Assembly: GCA_964481255.1 (NCBI GenBank)
Contig: CAYZTZ010000037.1
Location: 1-25,009 of the forward strand
From: UBA6911 sp964481255
GTDB lineage: Bacteria; Acidobacteriota; UBA6911
DNA length: 25,009 nucleotides
Reading direction: 5' to 3'
The notes under the pieces: model-generated
Database searches by the model: none
The model's input: only the letters and a program-made list of their open reading frames with translations
Told to the model about the DNA's origin: nothing
Made by a program: the position numbers and the translations under genes
Part shown: one piece after another, positions 7,967 through 20,940 of the stretch
How the letters are laid out: every line of letters starts with the position of its first letter
How positions within the stretch are numbered: the stretch's first letter is position 1

Positions 7967-8000
7967 TGTATTATCTTATCATAATACATACAATATTGTA
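7967..8000. promoter_or_regulatory. Putative enhancer: two AT-rich dyads upstream of gltB
   Basis: TGTATTAT-N6-ATAATACA (7967-7988) is a perfect 8-bp dyad. The adjoining TACAATATTGTA (7989-8000) is a perfect 12-bp palindrome of the form TACA-N4-TGTA. Their centres lie about 147 and 130 bp upstream of the -24 element of gltB, a usual enhancer distance for sigma54 activators. The same TACA-N4-TGTA form occurs upstream of amt. The protein that binds is inferred, not shown. Confidence 0.5.
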
Positions 8001-8122
8001 ATATTCTTAATTCGCCTGCTACGGCGGCCGTCCCGGGCCCGATGCATCGCCGGCGCATAAAACCATGATCTTTCAGTTTTTCCGGGACCTGAGGGCTTCC
8101 CCGGGCGCCTCCTTTCCCGGAT

Positions 8123-8137
8123 TGGAACAGATATTGC
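8123..8137 (+). promoter_or_regulatory. Sigma54 (-24/-12) promoter of gltBD
   Basis: TGGAACAGATATTGC matches the TGGCACG-N4-TTGC consensus, with the invariant GG and GC doublets at the right 12-bp spacing; C to A and G to A are the changes. The predicted start of transcription is near 8149, leaving a 16-nt leader with ATGGAGG just before the GTG start. Confidence 0.75.
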
Positions 8138-8164
8138 TGTGCTTTTCAATGGTATGGAGGTCGT

Positions 8165-12725
<4,561 letters not shown>

Positions 12726-12733
<8 letters not shown>

Positions 12734-14153
12734 GATCACGGGTTTCATGGAATACACACGGGAAACGCCGCCACGGCGGCCGATCGAGGAACGCGTCCGC
12801 GATTTCTTCCCGGTGTACCTGCCGCTTGCGGACGAAAAACTGGCGGTTCAGGGCGCCCGATGCATGGACTGCGGCGTTCCTTTCTGCAACTGGGGCTGCC
12901 CCCTGAACAACCTCATTCCAGACTGGAACGACATCGTCTTTCGAGGACGCTGGCAGGACGCGATCCGCGTTCTGCACTCCACCAACAATTTCCCGGAATT
13001 CACCGGCCGGCTCTGCCCGGCCCCCTGTGAAGCCGCCTGCGTCCTCGGTATCAACCGGGATCCTGTCAGCATCCGCTCCATCGAAAACGCCATCGTGGAA
13101 AGGGCCTTTCGGGAGGGCTGGATCCGCCCGCAGCCTCCGGAGTCCCGCACCGGAAAGCGGGTGGCCGTCGTGGGATCCGGGCCGGCCGGCCTCGCCGCGG
13201 CGCAGCAGCTCAACCGGGCCGGGCACCAGGTCGTTGTGTTCGAAAAAGCCGACCGCATCGGGGGCCTGTTGCGCTACGGGATTCCCGATTTCAAGTTGGA
13301 GAAGGAAATACTCGACCGCAGGCTCGACCAGCTGACGCGGGAAGGCATCCGCTTCGAGACGCGGGCGCACGTGGGCGGAAATTTGCCCGCCGCGCCTCTT
13401 CGCAGGAAGTTTGACGCCATGCTGCTGGCCGGAGGCGCCGAAAAGCCGCGAGACCTGGAAGTGCCGGGGCGCGAGCTCCGGGGGATCCATTTCGCCATGG
13501 ATTTTCTGGTTCAACAGAACCGCCGCGGCGCGGGCGAACGGATCGATTCGGCGAAGGAAATCCTCGCCACCGGCAAGCGCATCGCCATCATCGGCGGAGG
13601 GGACACGGGGGCGGATTGCCTGGGTGCGTGCCACCGGCAGAGAGCCTTGTCGGTGCACCAGCTCGAGATATTGCCGGCTCCGCCCGTCGAGCGCTCCCCG
13701 GAAACTCCGTGGCCCCTTTGGCCGCTGCAGTTAAGGGTCGAAAGTTCCCACGAGGAAGGCGGGATCCGTGAATGGGGCGTCTCGACCATCCGATTCGAGG
13801 GGGATGAGCATGGGAACGTGGCGCGCCTTGTCGCCGTGCGCGTCGGTCCCCCTCCCGGCTTCGACCCGATCCCGGATTCGGAATTCTCGCTGGACGTGGA
13901 TATGGTGATTCTTGCATTGGGCTTTACCGGCACCGAACCCAACGGCATGCTGGAACAGCTGGGCGTTCGTTTGGACCCGCGGGGCCGTGTGGAAGCCGGC
14001 GACGACTATATGACTTCGGTTCCGGGAATCTTCGCCGCCGGAGACATGCGTCGCGGCCAATCGCTGATTGTTTGGGCGATCGACGAGGGGCGCAGGGCCG
14101 CCGACGCCATCCACCGCTACCTCCGGCAGTCCTCCGCCAGGGAGGTCCGGTGA
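12726..14153 (+). CDS. gltD: Glutamate synthase, small (beta) subunit
   Basis: A 475-aa flavoprotein that passes electrons from NAD(P)H through FAD and iron-sulfur clusters to GltB. N-terminal cysteines 46, 49, 54, 58 (ARCMDCGVPFCNWGC) and 97, 101, 105 (CPAPCEAAC) are the two-cluster set of the family. The FAD-binding fold is at about 144-175 (VAVVGSGPAGLAAA). The NAD(P)H-binding fold is at about 280-300 (IAIIGGGDTGADCLG). The C-terminal GIFAAGDMRRGQSLIVWAI segment is the second FAD-contact block. The start lies inside the gltB end (8-nt overlap, ATG 12726), so the two genes form one operon. Length and motifs are complete. Confidence 0.97.
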
Positions 14154-14424
14154 CAAATCACATGGCGGCGGACTCCATGATTCCCCCATCACCAAAAGTG
14201 CCGCCCCATCCGCGGCGTCCCGCTCTCCAGCCTGCGTCCGTCGCAGGCCGCGGACTTGGAGAATTCGCAAGCCGTCCGGGAAGACGGACCGGCTTTGTCC
14301 AGTGCATACTCCCATAAAACATTGTCGCGCGCGCCAAGGAAGCTGCAGCGGACCCCAATACGGCGTTCGGCGCAAAGTCCGAAGCCGCTTGCGGATTCCA
14401 GAGCCTGTTGCAGGCCCCGGCGAT
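14154..14424. other. Convergent spacer between gltD and glnD
   Basis: About 270 bases with no gene I can support. A 7-bp hairpin GCCTGCG-TCCGT-CGCAGGC (14230-14248) could mark transcript ends, but it has no T-run on either side. The GC content is as in the neighbouring genes. Confidence 0.5.
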
Positions 14425-16998
14425 TCAGGCCTCCACCGGACTCCCGCGCAGGGACTGGGCGAGCTGAGCCGTCCAGACCGGAAGGTCCCGGTCAGGGATC
14501 CGGCCGCCCGTGATCGAGCTGACGTAGAAATTGTTTTCCGCGCGCCCGTTCCATGTGGTGATCTTGGCGGAATGGATATAGAGCCCGCGGCGGGAGAGGC
14601 TGCGCGTCATCCAATAGAGCAGGCCCTGCTGGTCGGGCGCCACAATATGCACGACCGTATGCTCCTCGGAAAGGTCGTTGCGCAGATCGACGGCTTCCAG
14701 GACGATGCCCGCGGGAAGAGTCTTTCCCGCGTCCTCGAGGAAGTCTTCCACCGTGCGCGCGCCCGTCAGCACGTCCCTCAAGGCGGACCGGATTCTGCGC
14801 GCCTTGTTCTCGGAAATCTGCGTTCCGTTGCAGCTGATCCAGAGCGTGTCGAGGACGACCGGCGTCTCCTTTTTCATTGTAAACGCCTGGGCCTTGTGAA
14901 TATCGACGCCGCATCCATACAAAACGCCCGCAATCTTGGCCAGAATGCCCGGCCGCGGGTCGTCCAGAGTGCAAAGCGTCAGCTCCGAGTAGTCATCGCC
15001 GGGGCGGTTGTAGACGTCGAGCACGACATGTTCCGATTCGAGCCTGTCGAGGAGCTGCAGATGAAAGGCGATTTCCTCCAGGGGAGTGTTGAGAACATAG
15101 CCGGCGGGCATCGCGTCGCAGTGTTTGAGCACCGCCGCCTCGTTTCTTGCCTGAAGCGCCGTCAGCTTCCTGCGCACCAGGGCGGTCTGATCCTCGGGAG
15201 TTTGGCCGCAACCGTCGTCGGAACGGCGGCGGAAGTGGTCCTGGATTTTCGCGTAGAGATCTTCAAGGTTCCTCAGGTCCATGGATGTCCAGTTATTCTC
15301 AGCCACCGCGCTGTTGTCGACGTAAGTGAAGACATACAGGTGGCGCAGCGCCTCAAGACCGGGAATGAGGTCCGCGGCCTGGCGGATGACGTGGGCGGAT
15401 TTCAGGTCCTGGAGCCTCGCCGTGCGGACGAGGAGCAGGTGTTGCCGGATCAGCAGATCCAGGATTTCCCTCTTTTCCGGAGCGAGCCTTAATCGGGCTG
15501 CAACCGATGCGGCGAGCTCCGCGCCGGCGATGCTGTGTTCCTTCCCCGGCACGAGCTTCCCCGCGTCGTGGAGCAGGGCCGCGAGACACAGAATATCGAA
15601 ATGCGGGCATTGGTTCAGCAGGTCGGAAAAACGCTCTTCCCCGGGACGGGGACCGGCGCGCAGGCGTTCGAGATGTTCCACCATGCGCATCGAATGCTCC
15701 CCCACCGTGTAGCGATGAGCCGGATCGGGCGGGACAAAGCGCATAACTTTCGAGTAATCGGGAATGAACCGATCCAGGACCCCGAAATCGCACAGAGAGC
15801 GCAGGGTGGAGGCGACGGCCCGCCTTTCGCAGAGGATCTGATGGAACCAGCGGATCTCTTCGCCGGACGGCTCCCCCGGTTGAGGGGCTGTCATCCGCTC
15901 CTCCGCGAGCCGCCGCCGGCACCTGAGGCTGACGGGAACGGAATAACGCTGGGACAGGAGGAACAGGCTCGCTGCGCGGGAGCGGGCCGGGGAACCGTCG
16001 TCCAGGTTCAGGGTCCCGTCCCGCAACAGAATACCGTTGACATCGAGAGGCCCTTCAAGCAGCGTCTCGACCGCCGTTCGGCGGAATCCCGCCAGCGTCT
16101 CGGCATGTTCCCAGTGCCGGGAAAGCCAATCCTGCGCGCCACATCCCTCCAATTCCCGCGCGATTCGGTCCTGATAGTTCGAAATCAAAACATCCGAAGG
16201 CTTACCGGCGGCAATATGCAGCCAGGTCCGGGCGCGCAGGAACCAGTCCGCAGCCTCCCGCACCCTTACGAGCTGCCCTTCGGGGATCCCGGCGCGCTCC
16301 CTCAGCACGCCGTCAAGGTTTTGGGCGTCGCATCCCAACAGCAGCTGGAATATCCAGCGGGCATGGTGCAGGTCCCGAAGCGAGCCCGGACCCTCTTTAA
16401 GATTAGGTTCCACGTAATAAAAGCAGGGACGCGCCGTCCGCTCCTCTGCATCGGCCGCAGGCTGGGATTCGAGCATCAGATCGAGAGGTGAAAGCGATTC
16501 GCGCACACGAAGGGCAAGTCTCTCCGCCAGGGTCCTGTCTCCGCAGACATGCCTCAGATCGAGAAGAGCCGTTTTGGTCCTTACGTCCCAGGCGCTCGCC
16601 TCGGCAGCGGGCCGGAACGAATATCCCACGTGGACGTCTCGAAGGGAAAGAAACACGTCCATGACGAGACGGAAGGCGTTGTGCACCAGGGCCTCCACCC
16701 ACGGGTCCTCCTCTTCCGACGGAACGAAGGCGATGTCGATATCCGAGTAGGGATTGAGCTCCCTTCTGCCGTAGCTTCCGGTGGCCACGATGGCGAGCGA
16801 GGATCCCCGGCTGCGCGCGGCCCTGCCGTCGGCCGTCCGGCAGGAGACCTCGTAGATCTGGCGCACCAGCCCGTCGACGAGCGCGGCGTGCGCCTTGAGC
16901 AGATCGCGGCACGGCGCGTTCCAGGACACGCGCCGAAAAAGCCTCGACCGCCCTTCCCTTAAGCCGCGCTGGAGCAACTCGATCTTTTTGGTCATCAT
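14425..16998 (-). CDS. glnD: Bifunctional P-II uridylyltransferase / uridylyl-removing enzyme
   Basis: An 857-aa nitrogen sensor that adds UMP to P-II when glutamine is low and removes it when glutamine is high. The nucleotidyltransferase domain carries GSYGRRELNPYSDID at residues 74-88 (Gly-Ser pair and the metal-binding DxD). The GlnD linker domain includes EPNLKEGPGSLRDLHH. The HD hydrolase domain (about 410-560) has YTVGEH and LLHDAGK (His477, Asp478). Two ACT domains at about 665-735 and 780-850 bind glutamine in this family. All four modules are present, near the usual length. I use ATG 16998, which has GGAG 8 nt upstream; a GTG at 17082 is possible but has no ribosome site. It lies 90 nt after glnB in the amt-glnB-glnD operon, so the modifier sits with its substrate. 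Confidence 0.95.
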   Translation of the reverse strand: MMTKKIELLQRGLREGRSRLFRRVSWNAPCRDLLKAHAALVDGLVRQIYEVSCRTADGRAARSRGSSLAIVATGSYGRRELNPYSDIDIAFVPSEEEDPWVEALVHNAFRLVMDVFLSLRDVHVGYSFRPAAEASAWDVRTKTALLDLRHVCGDRTLAERLALRVRESLSPLDLMLESQPAADAEERTARPCFYYVEPNLKEGPGSLRDLHHARWIFQLLLGCDAQNLDGVLRERAGIPEGQLVRVREAADWFLRARTWLHIAAGKPSDVLISNYQDRIARELEGCGAQDWLSRHWEHAETLAGFRRTAVETLLEGPLDVNGILLRDGTLNLDDGSPARSRAASLFLLSQRYSVPVSLRCRRRLAEERMTAPQPGEPSGEEIRWFHQILCERRAVASTLRSLCDFGVLDRFIPDYSKVMRFVPPDPAHRYTVGEHSMRMVEHLERLRAGPRPGEERFSDLLNQCPHFDILCLAALLHDAGKLVPGKEHSIAGAELAASVAARLRLAPEKREILDLLIRQHLLLVRTARLQDLKSAHVIRQAADLIPGLEALRHLYVFTYVDNSAVAENNWTSMDLRNLEDLYAKIQDHFRRRSDDGCGQTPEDQTALVRRKLTALQARNEAAVLKHCDAMPAGYVLNTPLEEIAFHLQLLDRLESEHVVLDVYNRPGDDYSELTLCTLDDPRPGILAKIAGVLYGCGVDIHKAQAFTMKKETPVVLDTLWISCNGTQISENKARRIRSALRDVLTGARTVEDFLEDAGKTLPAGIVLEAVDLRNDLSEEHTVVHIVAPDQQGLLYWMTRSLSRRGLYIHSAKITTWNGRAENNFYVSSITGGRIPDRDLPVWTAQLAQSLRGSPVEA

Positions 16999-17088
16999 CG
17001 GCCGCTCCGGACCCGTGAAATGGAGCCCCCATGAACCCGCGCCGTCGACAAGAACCGCGGGGCTTCGGCCCTGTCGCGACACGGGGGG

Positions 17089-17427
17089 CTACAGAGAGTC
17101 CTCTCCTCGTTCGCCGGTGCGGATGCGAAGGGCGTCCAGAAGGGGCAGCACGAAGATCTTGCCGTCCCCGATCTCGCCCGACGAAGCCGTTTTTCGAATG
17201 CTCCGGACGACCTCTTCGCACTGTTCATCCGTAACCGCGACCTCGATCTTGCACTTGGGGAGGAGGTCGACGTTGTATTCCGAACCCCGGTAGCGTTCGA
17301 CCTGTCCCTTTTGCCTGCCCGCTCCTCGCACGTCCGTGACCGTCAGGCCGGCGATCCCGATCGCCGAGAGCGCTTCCTTGACGGCCTCCAGACGGTGCGG
17401 TCGTATGATCGCCAGAATCAGTTTCAT
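17089..17427 (-). CDS. glnB: Nitrogen regulatory protein P-II (GlnB/GlnK)
   Basis: A 112-aa trimeric signal protein sensing 2-oxoglutarate, ATP and ADP. It begins MKLILAIIRPHRLEAV, the usual P-II strand-helix start. The T-loop GRQKGQVERYRGSEYNVDLLPK contains Tyr51, the uridylylation site, and Tyr46 also present. The B-loop TASSGEIGDGKIFV and the C-terminal IRTGERGEDSL match P-II signatures. ATG 17427 gives the canonical 112 residues and has GAGG 9 nt upstream; an upstream TTG at 17442 is unlikely. It sits directly after amt, the arrangement typical of GlnK, which docks on Amt to close the channel. glnK would be an equally good name; sequence alone does not separate them. Confidence 0.96.
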   Translation of the reverse strand: MKLILAIIRPHRLEAVKEALSAIGIAGLTVTDVRGAGRQKGQVERYRGSEYNVDLLPKCKIEVAVTDEQCEEVVRSIRKTASSGEIGDGKIFVLPLLDALRIRTGERGEDSL

Positions 17428-17442
17428 CGTCTTGGTCCTCAA

Positions 17443-17554
17443 TGGTTCGTAAGTTCAATGCCGTTGTCCCCGCGGTCAACCTTGAATCGGCCGCGGGCCT
17501 ATCCCGGCCGGCGGCTCGTTCGAATCCGGCCTCACATCCAGGGGATTCTCCTTA
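17443..17554 (-). other. Short amt-glnB spacer
   Basis: A 112-nt gap within the proposed operon. No sigma54 element, TATAAT-like box or strong hairpin was found, which supports transcription of glnB from the amt promoter. Confidence 0.4.
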
Positions 17555-18883
17555 TCAGTCCGCACTGTAGGCGGTTTCTCCGTGTTGCGAGAGATCCAAT
17601 CCTATTTCCTCTTCCTCCGGGGCCACCCGCAGACCCATGATTCTGTCGATGACCTTCAGCAGAACGATGGAAACCACGAAACCCCAGACCGCGGTGGCCG
17701 CGACGGCGGCCATCTGTATCAGGACCTGCCTGGGATTGCCGTACAGCAGTCCGTCCGCGCCGCCCGGATTGATGAATTTCTGCGCGAAGACGCCGGTCGC
17801 GAGGGCGCCGAAAATTCCCCCCACCCCGTGACAGGCGAAAACGTCGAGCGTGTCATCGAGCCGCGTGCGGTCAAGCAGCACGACCATGAGGCTGCAGAGC
17901 ATGCCGACGAGCAGACCGATAATGACGGCGGCCGTCGAGTCGACGAAACCCGCCGCCGGCGTAATCGCCACCAGTCCGCAGACGGCGCCCGTCGCGGCGC
18001 CCGTCGCGGAAGGCTTGCCCCATAGGGTCCAGTCGACGGCCATCCAGCTCAGGGCCGCGAACGCCGCGGCGATATTGGTGGTGACCAGGGCGTTCACGGC
18101 CACGCCGTTCATGGCGAGGGCGCTGCCGGCGTTGAATCCGAACCAGCCGAACCAGAGCAGGGCCGCTCCGAGAATAACGAAAGGAACGTTGCTCGGACGC
18201 GCTCCATGAGCGCTCTTATGGCGCCGGCCGATGACCATGGCCGACCCGAGCGCGGAGACTCCCGCCAGAACATGCACGACCGTACCGCCCGCGAAATCCA
18301 AAGCGCCCAGGTTCCGGAGCCAGCCGCCCACGCCCCAGACCCAGTGCGCCGCGGGCGCATATACAAACGTCGTCCATAGTATGATGAAGACGATCAGCGA
18401 CCGGAAGCGGATGCGCTCGGCGAATGCGCCGATGATGAGCGCCGGCGTGATCGCGGCGAATTTCAGCTGGAAAAAATAGAACAGTGCCCCGGGAATAGTC
18501 GCGGCGTAGGCCGTGTCCGGCGCCGCGCCCACTCCGTGAAGGAACGCATGCTTCAGTCCTCCGATAAAACCTCCCCGGCTCGGCGCAAAAGCCAGGCTGT
18601 ACCCCCAGAGCGTCCAGACGCCGGTGGAAATGGCGAAAATGATCAGACACTGCATGATGGTGGAGACCACGTTCTTCTGCCTCACCAGCCCGCCGTAGAA
18701 AAAGCCCAGAGCCGGCGTCATCAGCATGACCAGGGCCGCCGCCGTTGAGACCCAGGCCGAATCCGCGGCGCTCAGGCCGCCGGCATCTCCGCTCGGCGCG
18801 ATCGCGCCCGACCGGGCCAGGTAGGTGAGCCAGCCCCCCAGCGCCACCGCCGCCGTTACTATCGAAACGATTTTTGCCTTCAT
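17555..18883 (-). CDS. amt: Ammonium transporter
   Basis: A 442-aa inner-membrane channel of the Amt/Mep/Rh family with about 11 helices after an N-terminal segment (residues 1-24) that may be a cleaved leader. Family marks are DSAWVSTAAALVMLMTPALGFFYGGLV (42-67 region, with the first-helix FFYGG), the twin pore histidines His180 (YAPAAHWVWG) and His352 (ACHGVGG), and FAGGTVVH at about 197-204. It should conduct ammonium and be blocked by the P-II protein encoded next to it. An exact-consensus sigma54 promoter lies 35 bp upstream. The Shine-Dalgarno sequence is modest (GGAAG 10 nt before ATG). It is divergent from the outer-membrane protein gene. Confidence 0.97.
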   Translation of the reverse strand: MKAKIVSIVTAAVALGGWLTYLARSGAIAPSGDAGGLSAADSAWVSTAAALVMLMTPALGFFYGGLVRQKNVVSTIMQCLIIFAISTGVWTLWGYSLAFAPSRGGFIGGLKHAFLHGVGAAPDTAYAATIPGALFYFFQLKFAAITPALIIGAFAERIRFRSLIVFIILWTTFVYAPAAHWVWGVGGWLRNLGALDFAGGTVVHVLAGVSALGSAMVIGRRHKSAHGARPSNVPFVILGAALLWFGWFGFNAGSALAMNGVAVNALVTTNIAAAFAALSWMAVDWTLWGKPSATGAATGAVCGLVAITPAAGFVDSTAAVIIGLLVGMLCSLMVVLLDRTRLDDTLDVFACHGVGGIFGALATGVFAQKFINPGGADGLLYGNPRQVLIQMAAVAATAVWGFVVSIVLLKVIDRIMGLRVAPEEEEIGLDLSQHGETAYSAD

Positions 18884-18917
18884 GGGACTAAACGCTTCCT
18901 TTCCGCTATGGGGGACT

Positions 18918-18932
18918 GCAAAAGGCGTGCCA
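18918..18932 (-). promoter_or_regulatory. Sigma54 (-24/-12) promoter of amt-glnB-glnD
   Basis: Read on the minus strand: TGGCACGCCTTTTGC, an exact match to TGGCACG-N4-TTGC. The predicted start of transcription is near 18906, about 23 nt before the amt ATG. Confidence 0.88.
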
Positions 18933-19046
18933 CGCCGCGGGAAGATTCGGGTTTCGCCGGCTCCGCCGGTCTAAGGCGCACATCGGTAAGCCTTTACCTC
19001 GATGAGAGAGGGGGCCTGACCCTGAAACGCGGCAAGAGGACAATAG

Positions 19047-19090
19047 ATACATTTATGTATTATTCATAATTTCATTATACATATATGTAT
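19047..19090. promoter_or_regulatory. Putative shared enhancer: two TACA-N4-TGTA dyads
   Basis: ATACATTTATGTAT (19047-19060) and ATACATATATGTAT (19077-19090, a perfect palindrome) have centres 30 bp apart, about three helical turns. They lie about 122 and 152 bp from the amt -24 element and about 210-240 bp from that of the divergent barrel gene. They match the TACAATATTGTA dyad before gltB. Confidence 0.5.
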
Positions 19091-19293
19091 ATATTTTACA
19101 TCCCATTCGGGACCTCGCGGCCGGCCGTCTTTTCGGCACCGTCTGCGCGATTAAGAGCGCTAATACATTTTTGGATTTTCCGTATCACTATCAGACATAT
19201 TTGAAATTATAGTATTCCGCCCTCCTTCCTATAGGATTTTCGATCCTGCGCAATGACAACGGCATGGGGCGACGTCGTGAGGAATCCGTCCGC

Positions 19294-19308
19294 TGGAACG
19301 GATCTTGC
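19294..19308 (+). promoter_or_regulatory. Sigma54 (-24/-12) promoter of the outer-membrane protein gene
   Basis: TGGAACGGATCTTGC has the invariant GG and GC doublets in register and one change from TGGCACG-N4-TTGC. The predicted start is near 19320, giving a 120-nt leader before ATG 19441. Confidence 0.65.
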
Positions 19309-19440
19309 AAGGACCCTATCTCGAAGTCCCGGGACTGCGGCGGCCGCCGAGTCAGACCGGCTGAGGGCAAAGCAGCCCATAGACCCCGCCGGAGGGCCGC
19401 CGCGCCGGTTCGTTTATCGAAAGAAAGGCGGAGAATATCG

Positions 19441-20205
19441 ATGAAAGCTTTTTATGTGTTTGCCGGATGGCTGGCCCTCGCCTGTTCTCTCGGTGCGGGC
19501 CGCGCCGCGGCCCAGTCGACGATCTTCAATATACCGACCACGGATACCGTGTCCGCGAAAGGCCTATACGCGGAATTCGATTTTCTGGCGCAGGCGCCCG
19601 ATACCGGTTATTCCCGGACCTATCTGTATAACCCGCGCCTGGTGGTCGGCGCGCGTCACGATCTTGAGTTCGGAGTCAATTTCCCTGTTTACACCGTCCG
19701 CACCGGCGGCGCGTCCTCGACCGACGGCTATATCCAGCCCAATGCAAAATGGAGGTTTTATCGAAGCGACGGCGGAATCGCTCTGGCCGTGGGCGGACTG
19801 GTGAACGCGCCCTTGAACGAGCGCGACGCGCAGGACGGCTGGGGCCTGATCTATGGCCTTGTCAGCAAAAAGATCGAGGCGGGGAACTGCGGCCCGCGCT
19901 TCCACGCGGGCGCCTACAAAATCGTATCCGCCAATCAGGACCCAAAGAACGGGCCGGTGAGCTTCGCGGGCCCGCGCGCCGGAGCCATCCTGGGATACGA
20001 ACAGCCTGTTTACAAACGAATCAGTATAGTCGCGGACTGGTACAGCGGCCGCAACAGCATCGGATATTTGACGCCCGGCGTCTCCCTCACGCTTCCGGGC
20101 GCAGGCCTGTTGAACGCCGGCTACAGCATCGGCAACGATAGTTGGGCCGACGACAACGCCGTTCGGAACCGCTATTTCTTCGTCTATTACGGCGTGACAT
20201 TTTAA
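19441..20205 (+). CDS. Outer-membrane beta-barrel protein, putative nitrogen-regulated channel
   Basis: A 254-aa precursor. Residues 1-25 are a signal peptide (hydrophobic FAGWLALACSLGAG, then AAAQ). The mature part alternates polar and hydrophobic residues in short strands with many Tyr and Gly, and ends NRYFFVYYGVTF, a terminal-Phe beta-signal for BAM-dependent insertion. I do not recognise a named family. The size suggests a barrel of roughly 10-12 strands. ATG 19441 follows GGCGGAG with suitable spacing. It is divergent from amt, shares its regulatory island and has its own sigma54 promoter, so a role in passage of a nitrogen compound across the outer membrane is a reasonable inference but unproven. 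It might instead be a structural or sensory barrel. Confidence 0.82.
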   Translation: MKAFYVFAGWLALACSLGAGRAAAQSTIFNIPTTDTVSAKGLYAEFDFLAQAPDTGYSRTYLYNPRLVVGARHDLEFGVNFPVYTVRTGGASSTDGYIQPNAKWRFYRSDGGIALAVGGLVNAPLNERDAQDGWGLIYGLVSKKIEAGNCGPRFHAGAYKIVSANQDPKNGPVSFAGPRAGAILGYEQPVYKRISIVADWYSGRNSIGYLTPGVSLTLPGAGLLNAGYSIGNDSWADDNAVRNRYFFVYYGVTF

Positions 20206-20940
20206 AAACGCCGCTTGCGGGTTTTGAACCGCTGCTGCGCCATCCTGTGTGGCCGTTCGGTTATGGCGCAAAGGCAGGCGCTGGATATCCGCAATAAAAC
20301 AGGGCCGTGCCGAAAAGCCGTATCCGGCGACGGGATCCAGGTGCAGAATGCGCTTTCCATCAAGGCACGCCCATCGAAGCCGATGGGACGCCACGGGGAT
20401 CCCGTGCGCCGGTTCATTCTGAGCCTGCGGTCATCTGCTTCTCCTGTTTCCGCCATGTTGACCGGAAACGGCAAGCCCTGTCCGCTCCATCCCGAATCCT
20501 GAAGCCGGGAGGCCGGCTCGTCGCCGCTCATTTCGACTCCTCGGAGGAAATCAATCGTCGCCACAAAACGTGCGCCGCCGCTCGGGCACGATTCTCTGCC
20601 CGGCAAAACGGAGATGCGGTCGTTGTTGGATCAAGCCGGGTCGCCCATCGATTTGTTCCCTGATGAGCCGGGGGTCTATTGTATTCTTTCGCACCCCCGG
20701 GCGGCCGGCCGCCGGGGATGATTCTCGACGGCGTACGTTCTCGGCTTTCCTGATTTTCCCATGCTTGCGGAATTCAACCGGAGCGACCGGCGCCTTCGAC
20801 CGGATCCTCCCGTCCCATTTACATTGACATTATGACGACGTTAAAGAGCGTGTTAAAATCTCACCGGATTTTTCATTGGAACTTGAATACAAAGCGGGAT
20901 GGGATGGATCCAATGCCCGGCCCATGGAGTGCAATGCCTT
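20206..20940. other. 735-bp spacer without a supported gene
   Basis: Open frames on both strands lack motifs, ribosome sites and gene-like composition. A short stem CCGC-TT-GCGG followed by GTTTT (20211-20225) could be a weak terminator for the barrel gene. An inverted repeat CCGGGGGT/ACCCCCGG with a 17-nt AT-rich loop lies at 20668-20700. A TTGACA (20824-20829) has no matching -10 at 16-18 bp. Confidence 0.5.
20668..20700. repeat. Inverted repeat CCGGGGGT...ACCCCCGG
   Basis: Perfect 8-bp arms (20668-20675, 20693-20700) flank a 17-nt pyrimidine-rich, AT-rich loop. No T-run follows, and the function is unknown. It lies 240 bp before the peptidase gene. Confidence 0.45.

Larger units (their letters stand above)
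7869..8164. other. Intergenic regulatory region upstream of gltB
   Basis: A GC hairpin without a T-run (CGGGAGC/GCTCCCG, 7912-7934) follows the activator gene and may serve as its transcript end. A sharply AT-rich island (about 7950-8012) with two dyads comes next, then a sigma54 promoter. I see no gene here. Confidence 0.6.
18884..19440. other. Divergent regulatory region between amt and the outer-membrane protein gene
   Basis: A 557-bp spacer with no gene. It holds the amt sigma54 promoter (18918-18932), an AT-rich island at about 19040-19100 with two TACA-N4-TGTA dyads, and a second sigma54 promoter facing the other way (19294-19308). An in-frame extension of the barrel gene to 19264 is arginine-rich and is not considered coding. 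Confidence 0.7.

Noticed and set aside
7869..8122. Canonical NifA upstream site TGT-N10-ACA before gltB or amt
   Set aside because: Each TGT in the AT-rich islands was checked; the nearest match, TGT-N9-ACA at 19086-19100, has the wrong spacing.
20202..20606. 134-codon minus-strand frame downstream of the barrel gene
   Set aside because: No ribosome site, no recognisable motif, and an irregular composition.
20824..20859. Sigma70 promoter for the peptidase gene (TTGACA plus TAAAAT)
   Set aside because: The two hexamers are 24 bp apart, too far; no better -10 is found at 16-18 bp.
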